DNA of 64,000 nucleotides from the NCBI GenBank assembly GCA_905221095.1, contig CAJNBV010000006.1, positions 62,001 through 126,000 on the forward strand. Direction: 5' to 3'. Of this stretch, positions 8,308 through 17,532 are shown one piece after another. The notes under the pieces are model-generated. The model saw only the letters and a program-made list of their open reading frames with translations. It had not been told where the DNA came from and did not search any database. This DNA is from a bacterium. GTDB lineage: Bacteria; Bacillota; Bacilli; Lactobacillales; Streptococcaceae. A program made the position numbers and the translations under genes. Positions within the stretch are counted from its first letter, which is position 1, and each line of letters opens with the position of its first letter.

Positions 8308-9385
8308 TAAAATTGTTGAATACAAAGACCTGATTGCTTTTCATCCAGGTCAGTACGTTGAAGAGTTGATTGAAGAGTATAACGTAACGCAGAAAGAATT
8401 TGCGGAGCGTTTGGGAGTTTCAGCAAAAACTGTCAGCAAGCTGGTCAATGCTGAGGAGTCCATTAGTAAAGAAACAGCTCATAAGCTTGCCAAGCTAAGC
8501 GGAGTTTCCATGCAAACTTGGCTCAATCTTCAAAATGCTTACGATGTAAAAGTGGCAGAGATTGTAGAACAAAAAGAGCTAGAAGAAGGTAGCGAGAAAG
8601 ACATCTGTGAGATGATTGATTTCAAGTATTTTAAGGAAGAAGGCTACGTTCCAGACAAACGCTATAGCTTGAAGGAAAAGATCGTCGAGCTTCGTAAGAT
8701 TCTAGGTGTGGCAAGTTTAGAAAACCTTACATCTTTTAACCATTTAGTCAGCTATCGGAATACGCGTGAGTTTACAACTAAAAGTATAGTAAACTCTAAT
8801 ATCATGCTGGAGTTGGCATCTAAAAAAGCGCGTGATAAAACGACAACTAAATTAAATCGCAGAAAGCTAGAGAGAAGCCTGCCTGCGTTGAGAAAGTTGA
8901 CGAGACAAAATCCAGAAGTTTTCCCTCAATGCTTGTATGATATCTTGCTAGACTGTGGTGTTGTCCTAGTAGGTCTACCTGCTTTGCCAAATGCCAATCT
9001 AAATGGAGCGACTAAAAAATTCAGTAATGGTAGTGCCTTGCTTTTACTTACGGATCGAAACAAAGCGTCAGATATTTTTTGGTTCTCACTATTCCATGAG
9101 ATTGGGCACATTCTGGAGAATGATTTTTCATCTGATGAAGGAAACAGTGAGTCCTATCTTCGTTCTGAGGAACAGGCAGACCGGTTTGCAAAGGATTTCT
9201 TGATTAGACCAGAAGATTATCAAGCTTTTGTAGAAAAAGGAAACTTCGATAAGACAGATATACTTCGATTTTCTGAGGAGATAGATATTCATCCTAGTGT
9301 CGTTTTAGGCAGATTACAAAATGAGGGCATTCTCGGTTTTGACCGTTTCCGAGAACTAAAAGAGAATTATTACTTTGTTTCCTAA
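8300..9385 (+). CDS. HigA-family antitoxin fused to an ImmA/IrrE-like metallopeptidase
   Basis: A 361-residue two-domain protein. Residues 10-75 form an XRE/HigA helix-turn-helix (TQKEFAERLGVSAKTVSKL). The C-terminal half contains HEIGH (266-270), a zinc HExxH motif as in ImmA/IrrE peptidases, in FHEIGHILENDF. It should neutralise the upstream toxin and repress the operon through the inverted repeat at 7923-7951; the peptidase could allow regulated self- or partner cleavage. GAGGAGG at 8281-8287 precedes the ATG by 12 bp. The 130-bp gap to the next gene holds only a weak GTTTCC/GGAAAC hairpin (near 9471-9492). Confidence 0.82.
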   Translation: MSNKIVEYKDLIAFHPGQYVEELIEEYNVTQKEFAERLGVSAKTVSKLVNAEESISKETAHKLAKLSGVSMQTWLNLQNAYDVKVAEIVEQKELEEGSEKDICEMIDFKYFKEEGYVPDKRYSLKEKIVELRKILGVASLENLTSFNHLVSYRNTREFTTKSIVNSNIMLELASKKARDKTTTKLNRRKLERSLPALRKLTRQNPEVFPQCLYDILLDCGVVLVGLPALPNANLNGATKKFSNGSALLLLTDRNKASDIFWFSLFHEIGHILENDFSSDEGNSESYLRSEEQADRFAKDFLIRPEDYQAFVEKGNFDKTDILRFSEEIDIHPSVVLGRLQNEGILGFDRFRELKENYYFVS

Positions 9386-9515
9386 GTGTCAGGAAATTTT
9401 TAGAAGAAGAAAAAAGATTCATACATTCAGTCATGTGAAGTCATTTATTCGCTCATTTTTTAGATACAACTTTGTTTCCATGTTTCCTGGAAACTGATAA
9501 AAAGCAAGGAGAAAT

Positions 9516-9920
9516 ATGGAAAATAACAACCAACGTGCCCTTTGCCAGCAACTCTGGGCGAGAAACAAATACCTCGTTTTGAGTCATTCCAGCAATATTT
9601 ACAATGAGATCCGCCAATACTTGAAGAATGAAGAGGTGGAGGTAAGTCATGTTCAAGAACTGATCGATCGTGCCTGTCAGATTCCAGAACACAGGGGTCA
9701 GGTTTGCAATGCCTTTCAGCATATTTGGGGCTATTTCAAAAAGAAAGCGACAGATACTGAGCGCAAGGACTATATGCTTTTGCTGGATTGCTATCGCTTT
9801 GGTCAAGCTTCCAAGGAAGACTTGATTGCTAAGACTCGAGAGTTGCTTTATCACTATCCGAATACCTACTTGCAACATTCGACTTTACTGAAAGGAGACC
9901 CCCATGAGACTTTGGCATGA
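9516..9920 (+). CDS. DUF1722 (YbgA-like) protein
   Basis: A 134-residue protein matching the DUF1722/YbgA pattern: an LWARNKYLVLSHS block, then HIWGYFKKKATDTERKDYML, then a helical tail with YHYPNTYL. Molecular function is unknown. In Enterobacteria ybgA sits beside the photolyase gene phr; here it overlaps a pyrimidine-dimer-glycosylase-like gene by 17 bp, which again suggests a link to UV-damage repair (inference). AAGGAGA precedes the ATG. Confidence 0.75.
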   Translation: MENNNQRALCQQLWARNKYLVLSHSSNIYNEIRQYLKNEEVEVSHVQELIDRACQIPEHRGQVCNAFQHIWGYFKKKATDTERKDYMLLLDCYRFGQASKEDLIAKTRELLYHYPNTYLQHSTLLKGDPHETLA

Positions 9921-10245
9921 GGCTTTGATTTCACAACTTCCCCGGCCTCAACTTTTGGGGCAACATCGAGAGTGTTGTGCCCTGCGTGGCAATGGCTGGG
10001 GCAGAAAGCATGCGACGGTGGACTATGTCTTTACCCACTCTCCCTATCGTCTCTATGCCTATCATCGCTTGATCATGGAGGAGATGGCTAATCGTGGCTA
10101 CAATGTCAGTCCAGAGTGGCTGGACAAGAACTACCGTGGCAAGACCTGCCCTCCTTACCAAGATTTAGCAGAGGAGAAGTTGACTAGTCCTATATACAGC
10201 GAACATGACGATGCCTACTATGAGGAGTGTCTGGATAATCTCTGA
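9904..10245 (+). CDS. Pyrimidine dimer DNA glycosylase-like protein (TIGR02328-type)
   Basis: A 113-residue protein beginning MRLWHEALISQLPRPQLLGQ, with a RECCALRG block and a C-terminal helix-rich part, resembling the compact T4 endonuclease V (Pyr_excise) fold family. The N-terminal threonine used as the catalytic amine in T4 endonuclease V is absent (residue 2 is Arg), so glycosylase activity is uncertain. AAAGGAG precedes the ATG, and the gene overlaps the DUF1722 gene, implying joint expression. Confidence 0.65.
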   Translation: MRLWHEALISQLPRPQLLGQHRECCALRGNGWGRKHATVDYVFTHSPYRLYAYHRLIMEEMANRGYNVSPEWLDKNYRGKTCPPYQDLAEEKLTSPIYSEHDDAYYEECLDNL

Positions 10246-10327
10246 GAGAAGGGAATAGAGCCGGAATAATAGTAAGGATTGCCTTCAATTTATAACTCTT
10301 CTCGTAATTTTTTCGAATAATAAAGAT

Positions 10328-10361
10328 GAGACCTTTAGAGTTTTTCTAAGGTCTTCTTTTT
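10328..10361 (+). terminator. Rho-independent terminator
   Basis: An imperfect stem (AGACCTTTAGA with TCTAAGGTCT, one bulge) is followed by a T-rich tract. It ends the DUF1722/glycosylase-like operon. Confidence 0.75.
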
Positions 10362-10374
10362 ATGAGTGTCCAGA

Positions 10375-10403
10375 TTTACTTTTAATAACTTTTGAGTTAT
10401 AAT
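10375..10403 (+). promoter_or_regulatory. Promoter with overlapping palindromic operator for the orphan antitoxin
   Basis: A -35-like TTTACT at 10375-10380 and a -10 TATAAT at 10398-10403 are spaced 17 bp. The inverted repeat ATAACT-TTTG-AGTTAT (10385-10400) overlaps the -10, as expected for autorepression by the HTH antitoxin downstream. Confidence 0.65.
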
Positions 10404-10414
10404 TTTAAAAAACC

Positions 10415-10465
10415 AAGCGTGAACTGAAGGACTTAAAAGAAAGAGGGTTAAGTGATGAAGAATAG
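10415..10465 (+). pseudogene. C-terminal remnant of a RelE/HigB-type toxin
   Basis: Read in the frame of 10415, the DNA encodes KRELKDLKERGLSDEE and a stop that overlaps the antitoxin start. This matches, from memory, the C-terminal end of the pneumococcal HigB-type toxin (residues like AKRELADLKERGL). No start codon or ribosome-binding site precedes it; the rest of the toxin gene is missing, leaving the promoter about 12 bp upstream. A deletion that removed the toxin but kept the antitoxin explains this. Confidence 0.65.
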
Positions 10466-10748
10466 TGCCATTGGGAGTAATTGGAAGGATGTCCGGTCTG
10501 AACTATTTACTAAGGAGGAAATCCTTGAAAGTGATATTCGAGTGGCTATTATGAGTGAGCTGATTGAGGCTAGGCATGAACAAGGAATCAGTCAGAAAAA
10601 GCTAGAAGAACTTAGTGGAGTAAGCCAGCCTGTCATAGCTAGGATGGAAACAGGAAAGACAAGTCCTCAGTTGGACACAGTCTTAAAAGTCCTAGCCAGT
10701 TTAGGAAAGACACTAGCAGTCGTCCCACTTGAACAGAGAAAGAGTTGA
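10455..10748 (+). CDS. Orphan XRE/HigA-family antitoxin
   Basis: A 97-residue protein from the ATG at 10455 (a GTG directly before it is less likely); AGAGGG at 10442-10447 is well placed. The central helix-turn-helix is EARHEQGISQKKLEELSGVS, followed by PVIARMETGKTSPQLDTV. It normally pairs with a RelE/HigB toxin encoded just upstream, but only a toxin remnant remains. It may act as an autoregulator or as an antitoxin for related toxins elsewhere (inference). Confidence 0.8.
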   Translation: MKNSAIGSNWKDVRSELFTKEEILESDIRVAIMSELIEARHEQGISQKKLEELSGVSQPVIARMETGKTSPQLDTVLKVLASLGKTLAVVPLEQRKS

Positions 10749-10949
10749 TAGGAATGAAATTACTTGGTTGGCTAAAATCATCCACTGGATAATTTTACCT
10801 CCCGTCCGCACTTTTCAGGGAAATATCAGAATTACAAAAGAAAAATCAACCTATAGTCTTTTCTAATAACAAGTCATAGTCGCTTATAAGAATTACTAAT
10901 AACGCGTTTGGCCAGTCTAACTGAAATATAGTTAAAAAACAAGCTACAT

Positions 10950-10986
10950 AAAGGATTTGAGGCATTTGTCTCAGGCCTTTTTCTTT
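10950..10986 (+). terminator. Hairpin with T-tract upstream of metE
   Basis: AAAGG/CCTTT outer and TGAG/CTCA inner pairs enclose the loop GCATTTGT and run into TTTTTCTTTT. It lies before the MET-box, so it probably ends upstream transcription and is not a metE attenuator. The rest of 10749-11000 has no gene; a lone half-site TATAGTT occurs at 10927-10933. Confidence 0.5.
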
Positions 10987-10999
10987 TGTTTAAAACAGA

Positions 11000-11020
11000 G
11001 ATATAGTTTCAAACTATATC
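11000..11020. promoter_or_regulatory. MET-box (MtaR/MetR-type LysR binding site) of metE-metF
   Basis: A perfect palindrome with core TATAGTTTCAAACTATA (11002-11018), extended by two pairs on each side. This equals the streptococcal MET-box bound by the LysR-type methionine regulator. It overlaps the -35 region of a promoter with -10-like TACAAT at 11035-11040. A half-site at 10927 may be a second contact. Confidence 0.85.
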
Positions 11021-11100
11021 AAAGCCTAATTTTTTACAATTATACAGATGATTTCTTTTCTGTTAAGATAGTTTCAACAACAAATTTTGGAGGACACATC

Positions 11101-13350
11101 ATGTCAACTACAATCATCGGTTTCCCTCGTTTGGGCGAATTCCGCGAATTAAAATTTACAACTGAAAAATACTTTAGAAAAGAAATCTCAGAAGAAGAAC
11201 TTTTGGCAGCAGCAAAAGACTTACGTGCTAAACACTGGAACATCGTCAAAGAGAAAGGCATCACTGAAATTCCATCAAATGATTTTTCTCACTATGACAA
11301 CTTCCTAGATGCAGCTTTCCTTTTCAACGTGGTACCTGCTTCAGTTCAAAACTTGGACTTGTCTGACCTTGAGCGCTACTTCGCTTTGGGTCGTGGTTAC
11401 CAAGGAGAAAAAGGAGACGTTCGCGCCCTTCCGATGAAGAAATGGTTCAACACCAACTACCACTACATCGTTCCTAAATTTGAAAAAGACACTCAAGTTA
11501 AACTTGCAGGTCACAAGATTTTTGATGAATTCCAAGAAGCCAAAGAACTTGGATTGAACACTCGTCCAGTCCTTGTAGGTCCATTCACTTTCCTTCAATT
11601 ATCAGACTTTGAAGAAGGTGTGAAAGCAGAAGACTTCGTAGATAGCTTAGTAGCTGCTTACCAAGAAGTTTTTGCTAAATTGGCTGACCTTGGTGCGACT
11701 CGCATCCAATTGGACGAAGCGGCTCTTGTCAAAGACTTGACAGCTGAAGAAAAAGCCCTCTTCTTAAACCTCTACAACAAACTTTTGGCTGAGAAAAAAG
11801 GTCTTGAAGTCTTGCTTCAAACTTACTTCGGTGATGTTCGTGACGTTTACGCTGACCTTGTGAACTTGCCAGTTGATGCTATCGGTTTGGACTTCGTTGA
11901 AGGTAAGAAAACTCTTGAACTCGTTAAAGGTGGTTTCCCAGCTGACAAGACTCTCTATGCAGGTATTGTCAATGGTAAAAACATCTGGCGTAACAACTAC
12001 GAAAAGAGCTTGGCTATTCTTGAACAAATTCCAGCTGAAAACATCGTATTGACAAGCTCATGCTCACTTCTTCATGTGCCATTTACAACAGCTAATGAAG
12101 AATTTGAACCAGCTATCTTGAACCACTTTGCTTTTGCGGTTGAAAAATTGGATGAAATCCGTGATTTGGATGCTATCCGCAACGGTCAAGGAGCAGAAGC
12201 TCTTGCAGCAAATAAAGAACTCTTTGCGACTGAGCGTGTTGGTGTCAATGCGGAACTTCGTGCGCGCATCGCTGGTTTGACTGACGCAGACTACACTCGT
12301 TTGCCAGCCTTTGCCGAACGTGAAGCTATCCAAGAAGAAGCTTTCAAACTTCCAGCTCTTCCAACAACAACTATCGGTTCATTCCCTCAAACTAAGGAAG
12401 TTCGTGCTAAACGTTTGGCTTACCGTAAAGGTGAATTGTCTCAAGAAGAGTACGACGCTTTCCTTGCTGAAACGATCGATGAATGGATCAAATGGCAAGA
12501 AGATATCGACTTTGATGTCCTTGTTCACGGTGAATTTGAACGTAACGACATGGTTGAGTACTTCGGTCAAAACTTGTCAGGTTACCTCTTCTCTAAAAAT
12601 GGTTGGGTACAGTCATACGGTATGCGTGGGGTGAAACCACCAATCATCTGGGGTGATGTAACTCGTCTTAACCCAATCACTGTTAAATGGTCTAGCTATG
12701 CACAAAGCCGTACAAACAAACCTGTTAAGGGTATGTTGACTGGACCTGTTACCATCCTCAACTGGTCATTCCCACGTGAAGACATCTCTATCAAGGATTC
12801 TACTCTTCAAATCGCCCTTGCTATCAAGGATGAAGTGCTTGACCTTGAAGCTGCTGGTGTGAAAATCATCCAAATCGATGAGGCTGCTCTTCGTGAAAAA
12901 TTGCCACTTCGTCGTAGCGACTGGTACGAAGACTACCTTGACTGGGCAATTCCTGCCTTCCGCTTGGTACACTCAACAGTAGCGCCAGATACTCAAATCC
13001 ACACTCACATGTGTTACTCAGAATTTACAGATATCATTCCAGCTATCGACAACTTGGATGCGGACGTTATCTCATTTGAGGCTAGTCGTTCAAACCTTGA
13101 AATCTTGGACGAACTCAAAGCGAAAAACTTCCAAACAGAAGTGGGACCTGGGGTTTACGATATCCACTCTCCTCGTGTGCCAAATGAAGGCGAAATCGAC
13201 CATACAATCGAAGCCATCCTTGCTAAAGTGCCAAGCAAGAAAGTTTGGATCAACCCTGACTGTGGTTTGAAAACACGTGGTATTCCAGAAACAAAAGAAA
13301 GCTTGATCCGCCTTGTTGAAGCAGCTAAAGCTGCGCGTGAGAAATTGTAA
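11101..13350 (+). CDS. metE: Cobalamin-independent methionine synthase
   Basis: Transfers the methyl group of 5-methyltetrahydropteroyl-triglutamate to homocysteine, the last step of methionine synthesis. The 749-residue length is standard for MetE. The start is the ATG at 11101, behind GGAGG; the frame is open further upstream, but that part overlaps the promoter and MET-box. Zinc ligands are visible in HTHMCYSEF (His636, Cys638) and [10 protein letters not shown] (Cys721), with the conserved N-terminal half of the duplicated barrel. metF follows after 100 bp with no terminator, so the enzyme and its methyl donor are made together. Expression should depend on the MET-box regulator. Confidence 0.97.
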   Translation: MSTTIIGFPRLGEFRELKFTTEKYFRKEISEEELLAAAKDLRAKHWNIVKEKGITEIPSNDFSHYDNFLDAAFLFNVVPASVQNLDLSDLERYFALGRGYQGEKGDVRALPMKKWFNTNYHYIVPKFEKDTQVKLAGHKIFDEFQEAKELGLNTRPVLVGPFTFLQLSDFEEGVKAEDFVDSLVAAYQEVFAKLADLGATRIQLDEAALVKDLTAEEKALFLNLYNKLLAEKKGLEVLLQTYFGDVRDVYADLVNLPVDAIGLDFVEGKKTLELVKGGFPADKTLYAGIVNGKNIWRNNYEKSLAILEQIPAENIVLTSSCSLLHVPFTTANEEFEPAILNHFAFAVEKLDEIRDLDAIRNGQGAEALAANKELFATERVGVNAELRARIAGLTDADYTRLPAFAEREAIQEEAFKLPALPTTTIGSFPQTKEVRAKRLAYRKGELSQEEYDAFLAETIDEWIKWQEDIDFDVLVHGEFERNDMVEYFGQNLSGYLFSKNGWVQSYGMRGVKPPIIWGDVTRLNPITVKWSSYAQSRTNKPVKGMLTGPVTILNWSFPREDISIKDSTLQIALAIKDEVLDLEAAGVKIIQIDEAALREKLPLRRSDWYEDYLDWAIPAFRLVHSTVAPDTQIHTHMCYSEFTDIIPAIDNLDADVISFEASRSNLEILDELKAKNFQTEVGPGVYDIHSPRVPNEGEIDHTIEAILAKVPSKKVWINPDCGLKTRGIPETKESLIRLVEAAKAAREKL

Positions 13351-13450
13351 GATAAGATTCTCTAGAAGCACTGTTTGGTCAATCTGCCTGTTTCACTTGG
13401 ATTCTAAGAATCCAGTTAACGAAAAAATCAACTAGAAAAGGATAATGACT

Positions 13451-14317
13451 ATGTCACGCCAAACACCGTCACTCTCATTTGAAGTGTTCCCTCCAAACCC
13501 AGCCGTGGGTAATGATAAAATTATTTCTGCTCTTCAAGATATGCAGGAGTTGGCACCTCACTTTATCAGTGTAACTGCCAGCAATAATAAATTTAATATC
13601 AAGGAAACGACGGTTCGTTTGGCTGACTTTATCCAAAATGATTTGGCGATTCCGACTATTGCTCACTTGCCAGCCATCTATTTGACCAAGGACAAGGTTG
13701 CTGAAACCATTGCCGACTTGGACAAGGTTGGGGTACAGAAAATCTTGGCCTTGCGTGGGGATATTATTCCAGATGTGGAGCCACAAAAGGATTTCCGCTA
13801 CGCAACCGACTTGATCGAGTTCATCAAGGAACAAGCCCCTCACTTTGATATTGTTGGTGCTTGTTATCCAGAAGGTCACCCTGATTCGCCAAATCAGATT
13901 TCAGATATTCAAAATCTTAAGAAGAAAGTGGATGCAGGTTGTTCGAGTCTTGTAACTCAGCTTTTCTTTGACAATGAGCGCTTCTATGATTTTCAGGACA
14001 AGTGCATCTTGGCTGGGATTGATGTTCCTATTCATGCAGGGATTATGCCAATTCTGAATCGAAATCAGGCTCTCCGCCTCTTGAAAACTTGTGAGAATAT
14101 CCATCTTCCACGCAAATTTAAAGCCATCTTAGACAAGTATGAGCATGACCCTGAGTCGCTCAGAGCAGCAGGACTTGCCTATGCGGTGGACCAAATCGTG
14201 GACTTGGTAACTCAGGATGTTGCTGGTGTGCATCTCTACACCATGAACAATGCTGAAACAGCAAAATACATCCACCAAGCAACCCATGCCTTGTTTAATC
14301 ATCAGTCCCTAGGATAA
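13451..14317 (+). CDS. metF: 5,10-methylenetetrahydrofolate reductase
   Basis: A 288-residue flavoprotein that makes 5-methyl-THF, the methyl donor used by MetE. Conserved features include SFEVFPPNPAVGN at the N-terminus, HLPAIYLTKDK and ALRGDIIPD. Two in-frame ATGs exist (13445, 13451); the second is preferred because AAAAGGA is 8-9 bp upstream and it gives the MSRQTPSLSFEVF start seen in relatives. It is cotranscribed with metE and followed by a terminator. Confidence 0.95.
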   Translation: MSRQTPSLSFEVFPPNPAVGNDKIISALQDMQELAPHFISVTASNNKFNIKETTVRLADFIQNDLAIPTIAHLPAIYLTKDKVAETIADLDKVGVQKILALRGDIIPDVEPQKDFRYATDLIEFIKEQAPHFDIVGACYPEGHPDSPNQISDIQNLKKKVDAGCSSLVTQLFFDNERFYDFQDKCILAGIDVPIHAGIMPILNRNQALRLLKTCENIHLPRKFKAILDKYEHDPESLRAAGLAYAVDQIVDLVTQDVAGVHLYTMNNAETAKYIHQATHALFNHQSLG

Positions 14318-14325
14318 TAAAAAGC

Positions 14326-14363
14326 AAACCATTCTTCTCAGGTGAGGGGAATGGTTCCTTTTT
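14326..14363 (+). terminator. Rho-independent terminator after metF
   Basis: AACCATTC and GAATGGTT form the stem, the loop is about 16 nt, and TCCTTTTT follows. Confidence 0.8.
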
Positions 14364-14526
14364 AATGGTAAAGACCGCACTTTTTAAGAAAAATATGATA
14401 AAATAGACTCTGTACGTACTTGATACAAAGATGAGGGTATTAAAAAAATAATGCATTTAAACTGAGAGTTTTAGATACTTTAGTATCAAACATTTCTGAT
14501 GATTTGTATCTTGTGTAATTGAACAC

Positions 14527-14638
14527 GCCTACAACTCTGTGGAAAAAGATAAATCTGCCTAGGAGCAGTCGCTCCGTCGTTCGATTTCCTATTTTCCTTT
14601 GAGTTGCTTGACGGCTTAGTATCTTGATTTTTGTAGGC
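14527..14638 (+). promoter_or_regulatory. Structured leader RNA of pnp
   Basis: Nested complementary blocks lie in the 5' region of pnp: GCCTACAA (14527-14534) with TTGTAGGC (14631-14638), AAGATA (14546-14551) with TATCTT (14620-14625), and an inner hairpin GGAGC-AGTC-GCTCC (14562-14575). The whole can fold into one long arm ending 36 bp before the pnp start. In E. coli pnp is autoregulated after RNase III cleavage of a leader stem; a similar role here is inference. Confidence 0.55.
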
Positions 14639-14674
14639 AAGGCGTATAATTTCATCAATCCAAAGGGGATTAAA

Positions 14675-16888
14675 ATGACAAAACAAGTGTTTCAAACGAC
14701 TTTTGCGGGTCGTGAGTTAATTGTAGAGACTGGTCAGGTTGCTAAGCAAGCAAATGGCGCAGTTGTCGTTCGTTACGGTGAGTCAACTGTCTTGACTGCG
14801 GCCGTTATGTCTAAGAAAATGGCAACTGGGGATTTCTTCCCACTTCAAGTCAACTATGAAGAAAAAATGTATGCAGCTGGGAAGTTTCCTGGTGGCTTTA
14901 TGAAACGTGAAGGACGTCCTTCAACAGATGCGACCTTGACAGCGCGTTTGATTGACCGTCCAATCCGTCCTATGTTTGCGGAAGGTTTCCGTAATGAAGT
15001 CCAAGTGATCAACACAGTTCTTTCTTATGATGAAAATGCTTCTGCACCAATGGCTGCAATGTTTGGTTCATCTTTAGCGCTTTCTATCTCAGACATTCCA
15101 TTTGACGGACCAATCGCTGGGGTGCAAGTGGGCTATGTAGATGGTCAAATCATCATCAACCCAAGTCAAGAACAAGCAGAGCAATCTCTCCTTGAGTTGA
15201 CAGTAGCTGGTACTAAGCACGCCATCAACATGGTAGAGTCAGGTGCCAAAGAATTGTCAGAAGAGATCATGTTGGAAGCCCTTCTGAAAGGGCACGAAGC
15301 AGTTAAAGAATTGATTGCCTTCCAAGAAGAAATCGTTGCGGCAGTAGGTAAAGAAAAAGCAGAAGTGGAATTGCTTCATGTGGACGCTGACTTGCAAGCT
15401 GAAATTATCGCAGCCTACAACAGCGACCTCCAAAAAGCTGTTCAGGTAGAAGAAAAATTGGCTCGCGAAGCTGCAACCCAAGCAGTTAAAGACCAAGTGA
15501 CTGCTGTGTATGAAGAAAAATATGCAGACCACGAAGAATTTGACCGTATCATGCGTGATGTGGCTGAAATCTTGGAACAAATGGAACATGCTGAAGTGCG
15601 CCGTTTGATTACAGAAGACAAGGTGCGTCCTGACGGTCGTAAGGTCGATGAAATCCGTCCTTTGGATGCGGTTGTTGACTTCCTTCCTCGTGTGCATGGT
15701 TCAGGTCTTTTCACTCGTGGCCAAACTCAGGCTCTTTCAGTTTTGACCTTGGCTCCGATGGGAGAAACTCAAATTATCGATGGCTTGGATCCTGAGTACA
15801 AGAAACGCTTTATGCACCACTATAACTTCCCACAATACTCTGTAGGTGAAACTGGTCGTTACGGTGCGCCTGGTCGTCGTGAAATTGGTCACGGTGCCCT
15901 AGGTGAGCGTGCTCTTGCTCAAGTCTTGCCAAATTTGGAAGAATTCCCATATGCTATCCGTTTGGTAGCCGAAGTCTTGGAATCAAACGGTTCTTCATCT
16001 CAAGCTTCTATCTGTGCGGGTACTCTTGCCCTTATGGCTGGTGGTGTGCCAATCAAGGCGCCAGTAGCTGGTATTGCCATGGGTCTTATCTCAGATGGAA
16101 ATAACTACACAGTATTGACAGATATCCAAGGTTTGGAAGATCACTTTGGAGACATGGACTTCAAGGTTGCAGGTACTCGTGACGGGATTACAGCCCTTCA
16201 AATGGATATCAAGATCCAAGGAATTACTGCAGAAATCTTGACGGAGGCCCTTGCCCAAGCTAAGAAAGCGCGTTTTGAAATCCTTGATGTGATTGAAGCA
16301 ACGATTCCAGAAGTTCGTCCAGAATTGGCTCCAACTGCTCCGAAAATTGATACCATCAAGATTGATGTTGACAAGATCAAGATTGTCATCGGTAAGGGTG
16401 GAGAAACTATTGACAAGATTATCGCTGAAACAGGCGTTAAGATTGATATTGACGAAGAAGGAAATGTGTCTATCTACTCTAGCGACCAAGATGCTATCAA
16501 CCGTGCCAAAGAAATCATTGCTGGCTTGGTTCGTGAAGCCAAAGTGGATGAAGTTTACCGTGCTAAAGTCGTTCGTATCGAGAAATTTGGTGCTTTTGTT
16601 AACCTCTTTGACAAGACGGATGCCCTTGTTCATATCTCTGAGATGGCTTGGACGCGTACCAATAATGTCGAAGACTTGGTAGCAATCGGTGATGAAGTTG
16701 ATGTTAAGGTTATCAAGATTGATGAAAAAGGACGTGTGGATGCTTCTATGAAAGCCCTTCTTCCTCGTCCTCCAAAACCTGAACGTGATGAAAAAGGTGA
16801 AAAATCAGAGCGTCCTCACCGCCCACGTCATCACAAGGATCATAAACCTAAGAAAGAATTTACAGAAACACCAAAAGATTCAGAATAA
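14675..16888 (+). CDS. pnp: Polyribonucleotide nucleotidyltransferase (PNPase)
   Basis: A 737-residue phosphorolytic 3'-to-5' exoribonuclease. Two RNase PH domains flank an all-helical linker, followed by a KH domain ([13 protein letters not shown]) and an S1 domain ([14 protein letters not shown]). The C-terminal tail is basic and histidine-rich ([15 protein letters not shown]). The start at 14675 ([10 protein letters not shown]) is chosen over the open upstream frame, which lies in the structured leader. It heads an operon with cysE 15 bp downstream. Confidence 0.97.
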   Translation: MTKQVFQTTFAGRELIVETGQVAKQANGAVVVRYGESTVLTAAVMSKKMATGDFFPLQVNYEEKMYAAGKFPGGFMKREGRPSTDATLTARLIDRPIRPMFAEGFRNEVQVINTVLSYDENASAPMAAMFGSSLALSISDIPFDGPIAGVQVGYVDGQIIINPSQEQAEQSLLELTVAGTKHAINMVESGAKELSEEIMLEALLKGHEAVKELIAFQEEIVAAVGKEKAEVELLHVDADLQAEIIAAYNSDLQKAVQVEEKLAREAATQAVKDQVTAVYEEKYADHEEFDRIMRDVAEILEQMEHAEVRRLITEDKVRPDGRKVDEIRPLDAVVDFLPRVHGSGLFTRGQTQALSVLTLAPMGETQIIDGLDPEYKKRFMHHYNFPQYSVGETGRYGAPGRREIGHGALGERALAQVLPNLEEFPYAIRLVAEVLESNGSSSQASICAGTLALMAGGVPIKAPVAGIAMGLISDGNNYTVLTDIQGLEDHFGDMDFKVAGTRDGITALQMDIKIQGITAEILTEALAQAKKARFEILDVIEATIPEVRPELAPTAPKIDTIKIDVDKIKIVIGKGGETIDKIIAETGVKIDIDEEGNVSIYSSDQDAINRAKEIIAGLVREAKVDEVYRAKVVRIEKFGAFVNLFDKTDALVHISEMAWTRTNNVEDLVAIGDEVDVKVIKIDEKGRVDASMKALLPRPPKPERDEKGEKSERPHRPRHHKDHKPKKEFTETPKDSE

Positions 16889-16903
16889 GAAAAGGAGAAA
16901 TGT

Positions 16904-17521
16904 ATGGGATGGTGGCGCGAAACCATTGATATCGTAAAAGAAAATGATCCAGCGGCCCGCACCACTTTGGAGGTTTTGCTGACTTATCCAGGTGTCAAGG
17001 CCTTAGCGGCCCACCGTCTCTCACATTTTCTATGGAAGCATGGCTTCAAACTCTTGGCTCGTATGCACAGTCAGTTTTGGCGCTTTTGGACTCAGATTGA
17101 GATTCATCCAGGTGCCCAGATTGATTCAGGTGTCTTTATCGACCACGGTTCAGGCTTGGTGATTGGAGAAACAGCGATTGTTGAAAAAGGCGTTCTTCTC
17201 TATCACGGAGTGACTCTTGGTGGGACAGGGAAGGATGTTGGTAAACGTCATCCGACTGTGCGTAAAGGTGCTCTCATATCAGCCCATGCCCAAGTTATCG
17301 GACCAGTGGAAATTGGTGAAAATGCCAAAGTCGGTGCAGCAGCAGTTGTTGTGGCAGACGTACCTAGTGATGTGACGGTTGTTGGTATCCCGGCCAAAAT
17401 TGTCCGCCTTCATGGTAAAAAAGATGAGCCTGTCATTCACGAAGTCGAAGAAAAACGAGAGTACTACGTCAATAAACTAGAGCAGGCTAAAGAAGCTAGC
17501 CACAGATCGTCTGGTTTGTAG
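16904..17521 (+). CDS. cysE: Serine O-acetyltransferase
   Basis: A 205-residue left-handed beta-helix enzyme that makes O-acetylserine from serine and acetyl-CoA for cysteine synthesis. Hexapeptide repeats are visible (IHPGAQIDSGVFIDHGSG, GVTLGGTGKDVGKRHPTV), with catalytic-type His in IDHGSG. AAAAGGAG precedes the ATG. It follows pnp by 15 bp. Confidence 0.95.
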   Translation: MGWWRETIDIVKENDPAARTTLEVLLTYPGVKALAAHRLSHFLWKHGFKLLARMHSQFWRFWTQIEIHPGAQIDSGVFIDHGSGLVIGETAIVEKGVLLYHGVTLGGTGKDVGKRHPTVRKGALISAHAQVIGPVEIGENAKVGAAAVVVADVPSDVTVVGIPAKIVRLHGKKDEPVIHEVEEKREYYVNKLEQAKEASHRSSGL

Positions 17522-17532
17522 AGGATACCTAT

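Noticed and set aside
14440..14695. Short minus-strand ORFs upstream of pnp
   Set aside because: The two frames overlap the structured leader, are out of frame with each other and have no ribosome-binding site.
15257..15697. Minus-strand frames within pnp, and similar antisense frames in metE, cysS and the adhesin
   Set aside because: They are in the shadow of strongly supported sense genes, lack ribosome-binding sites and have no family features.
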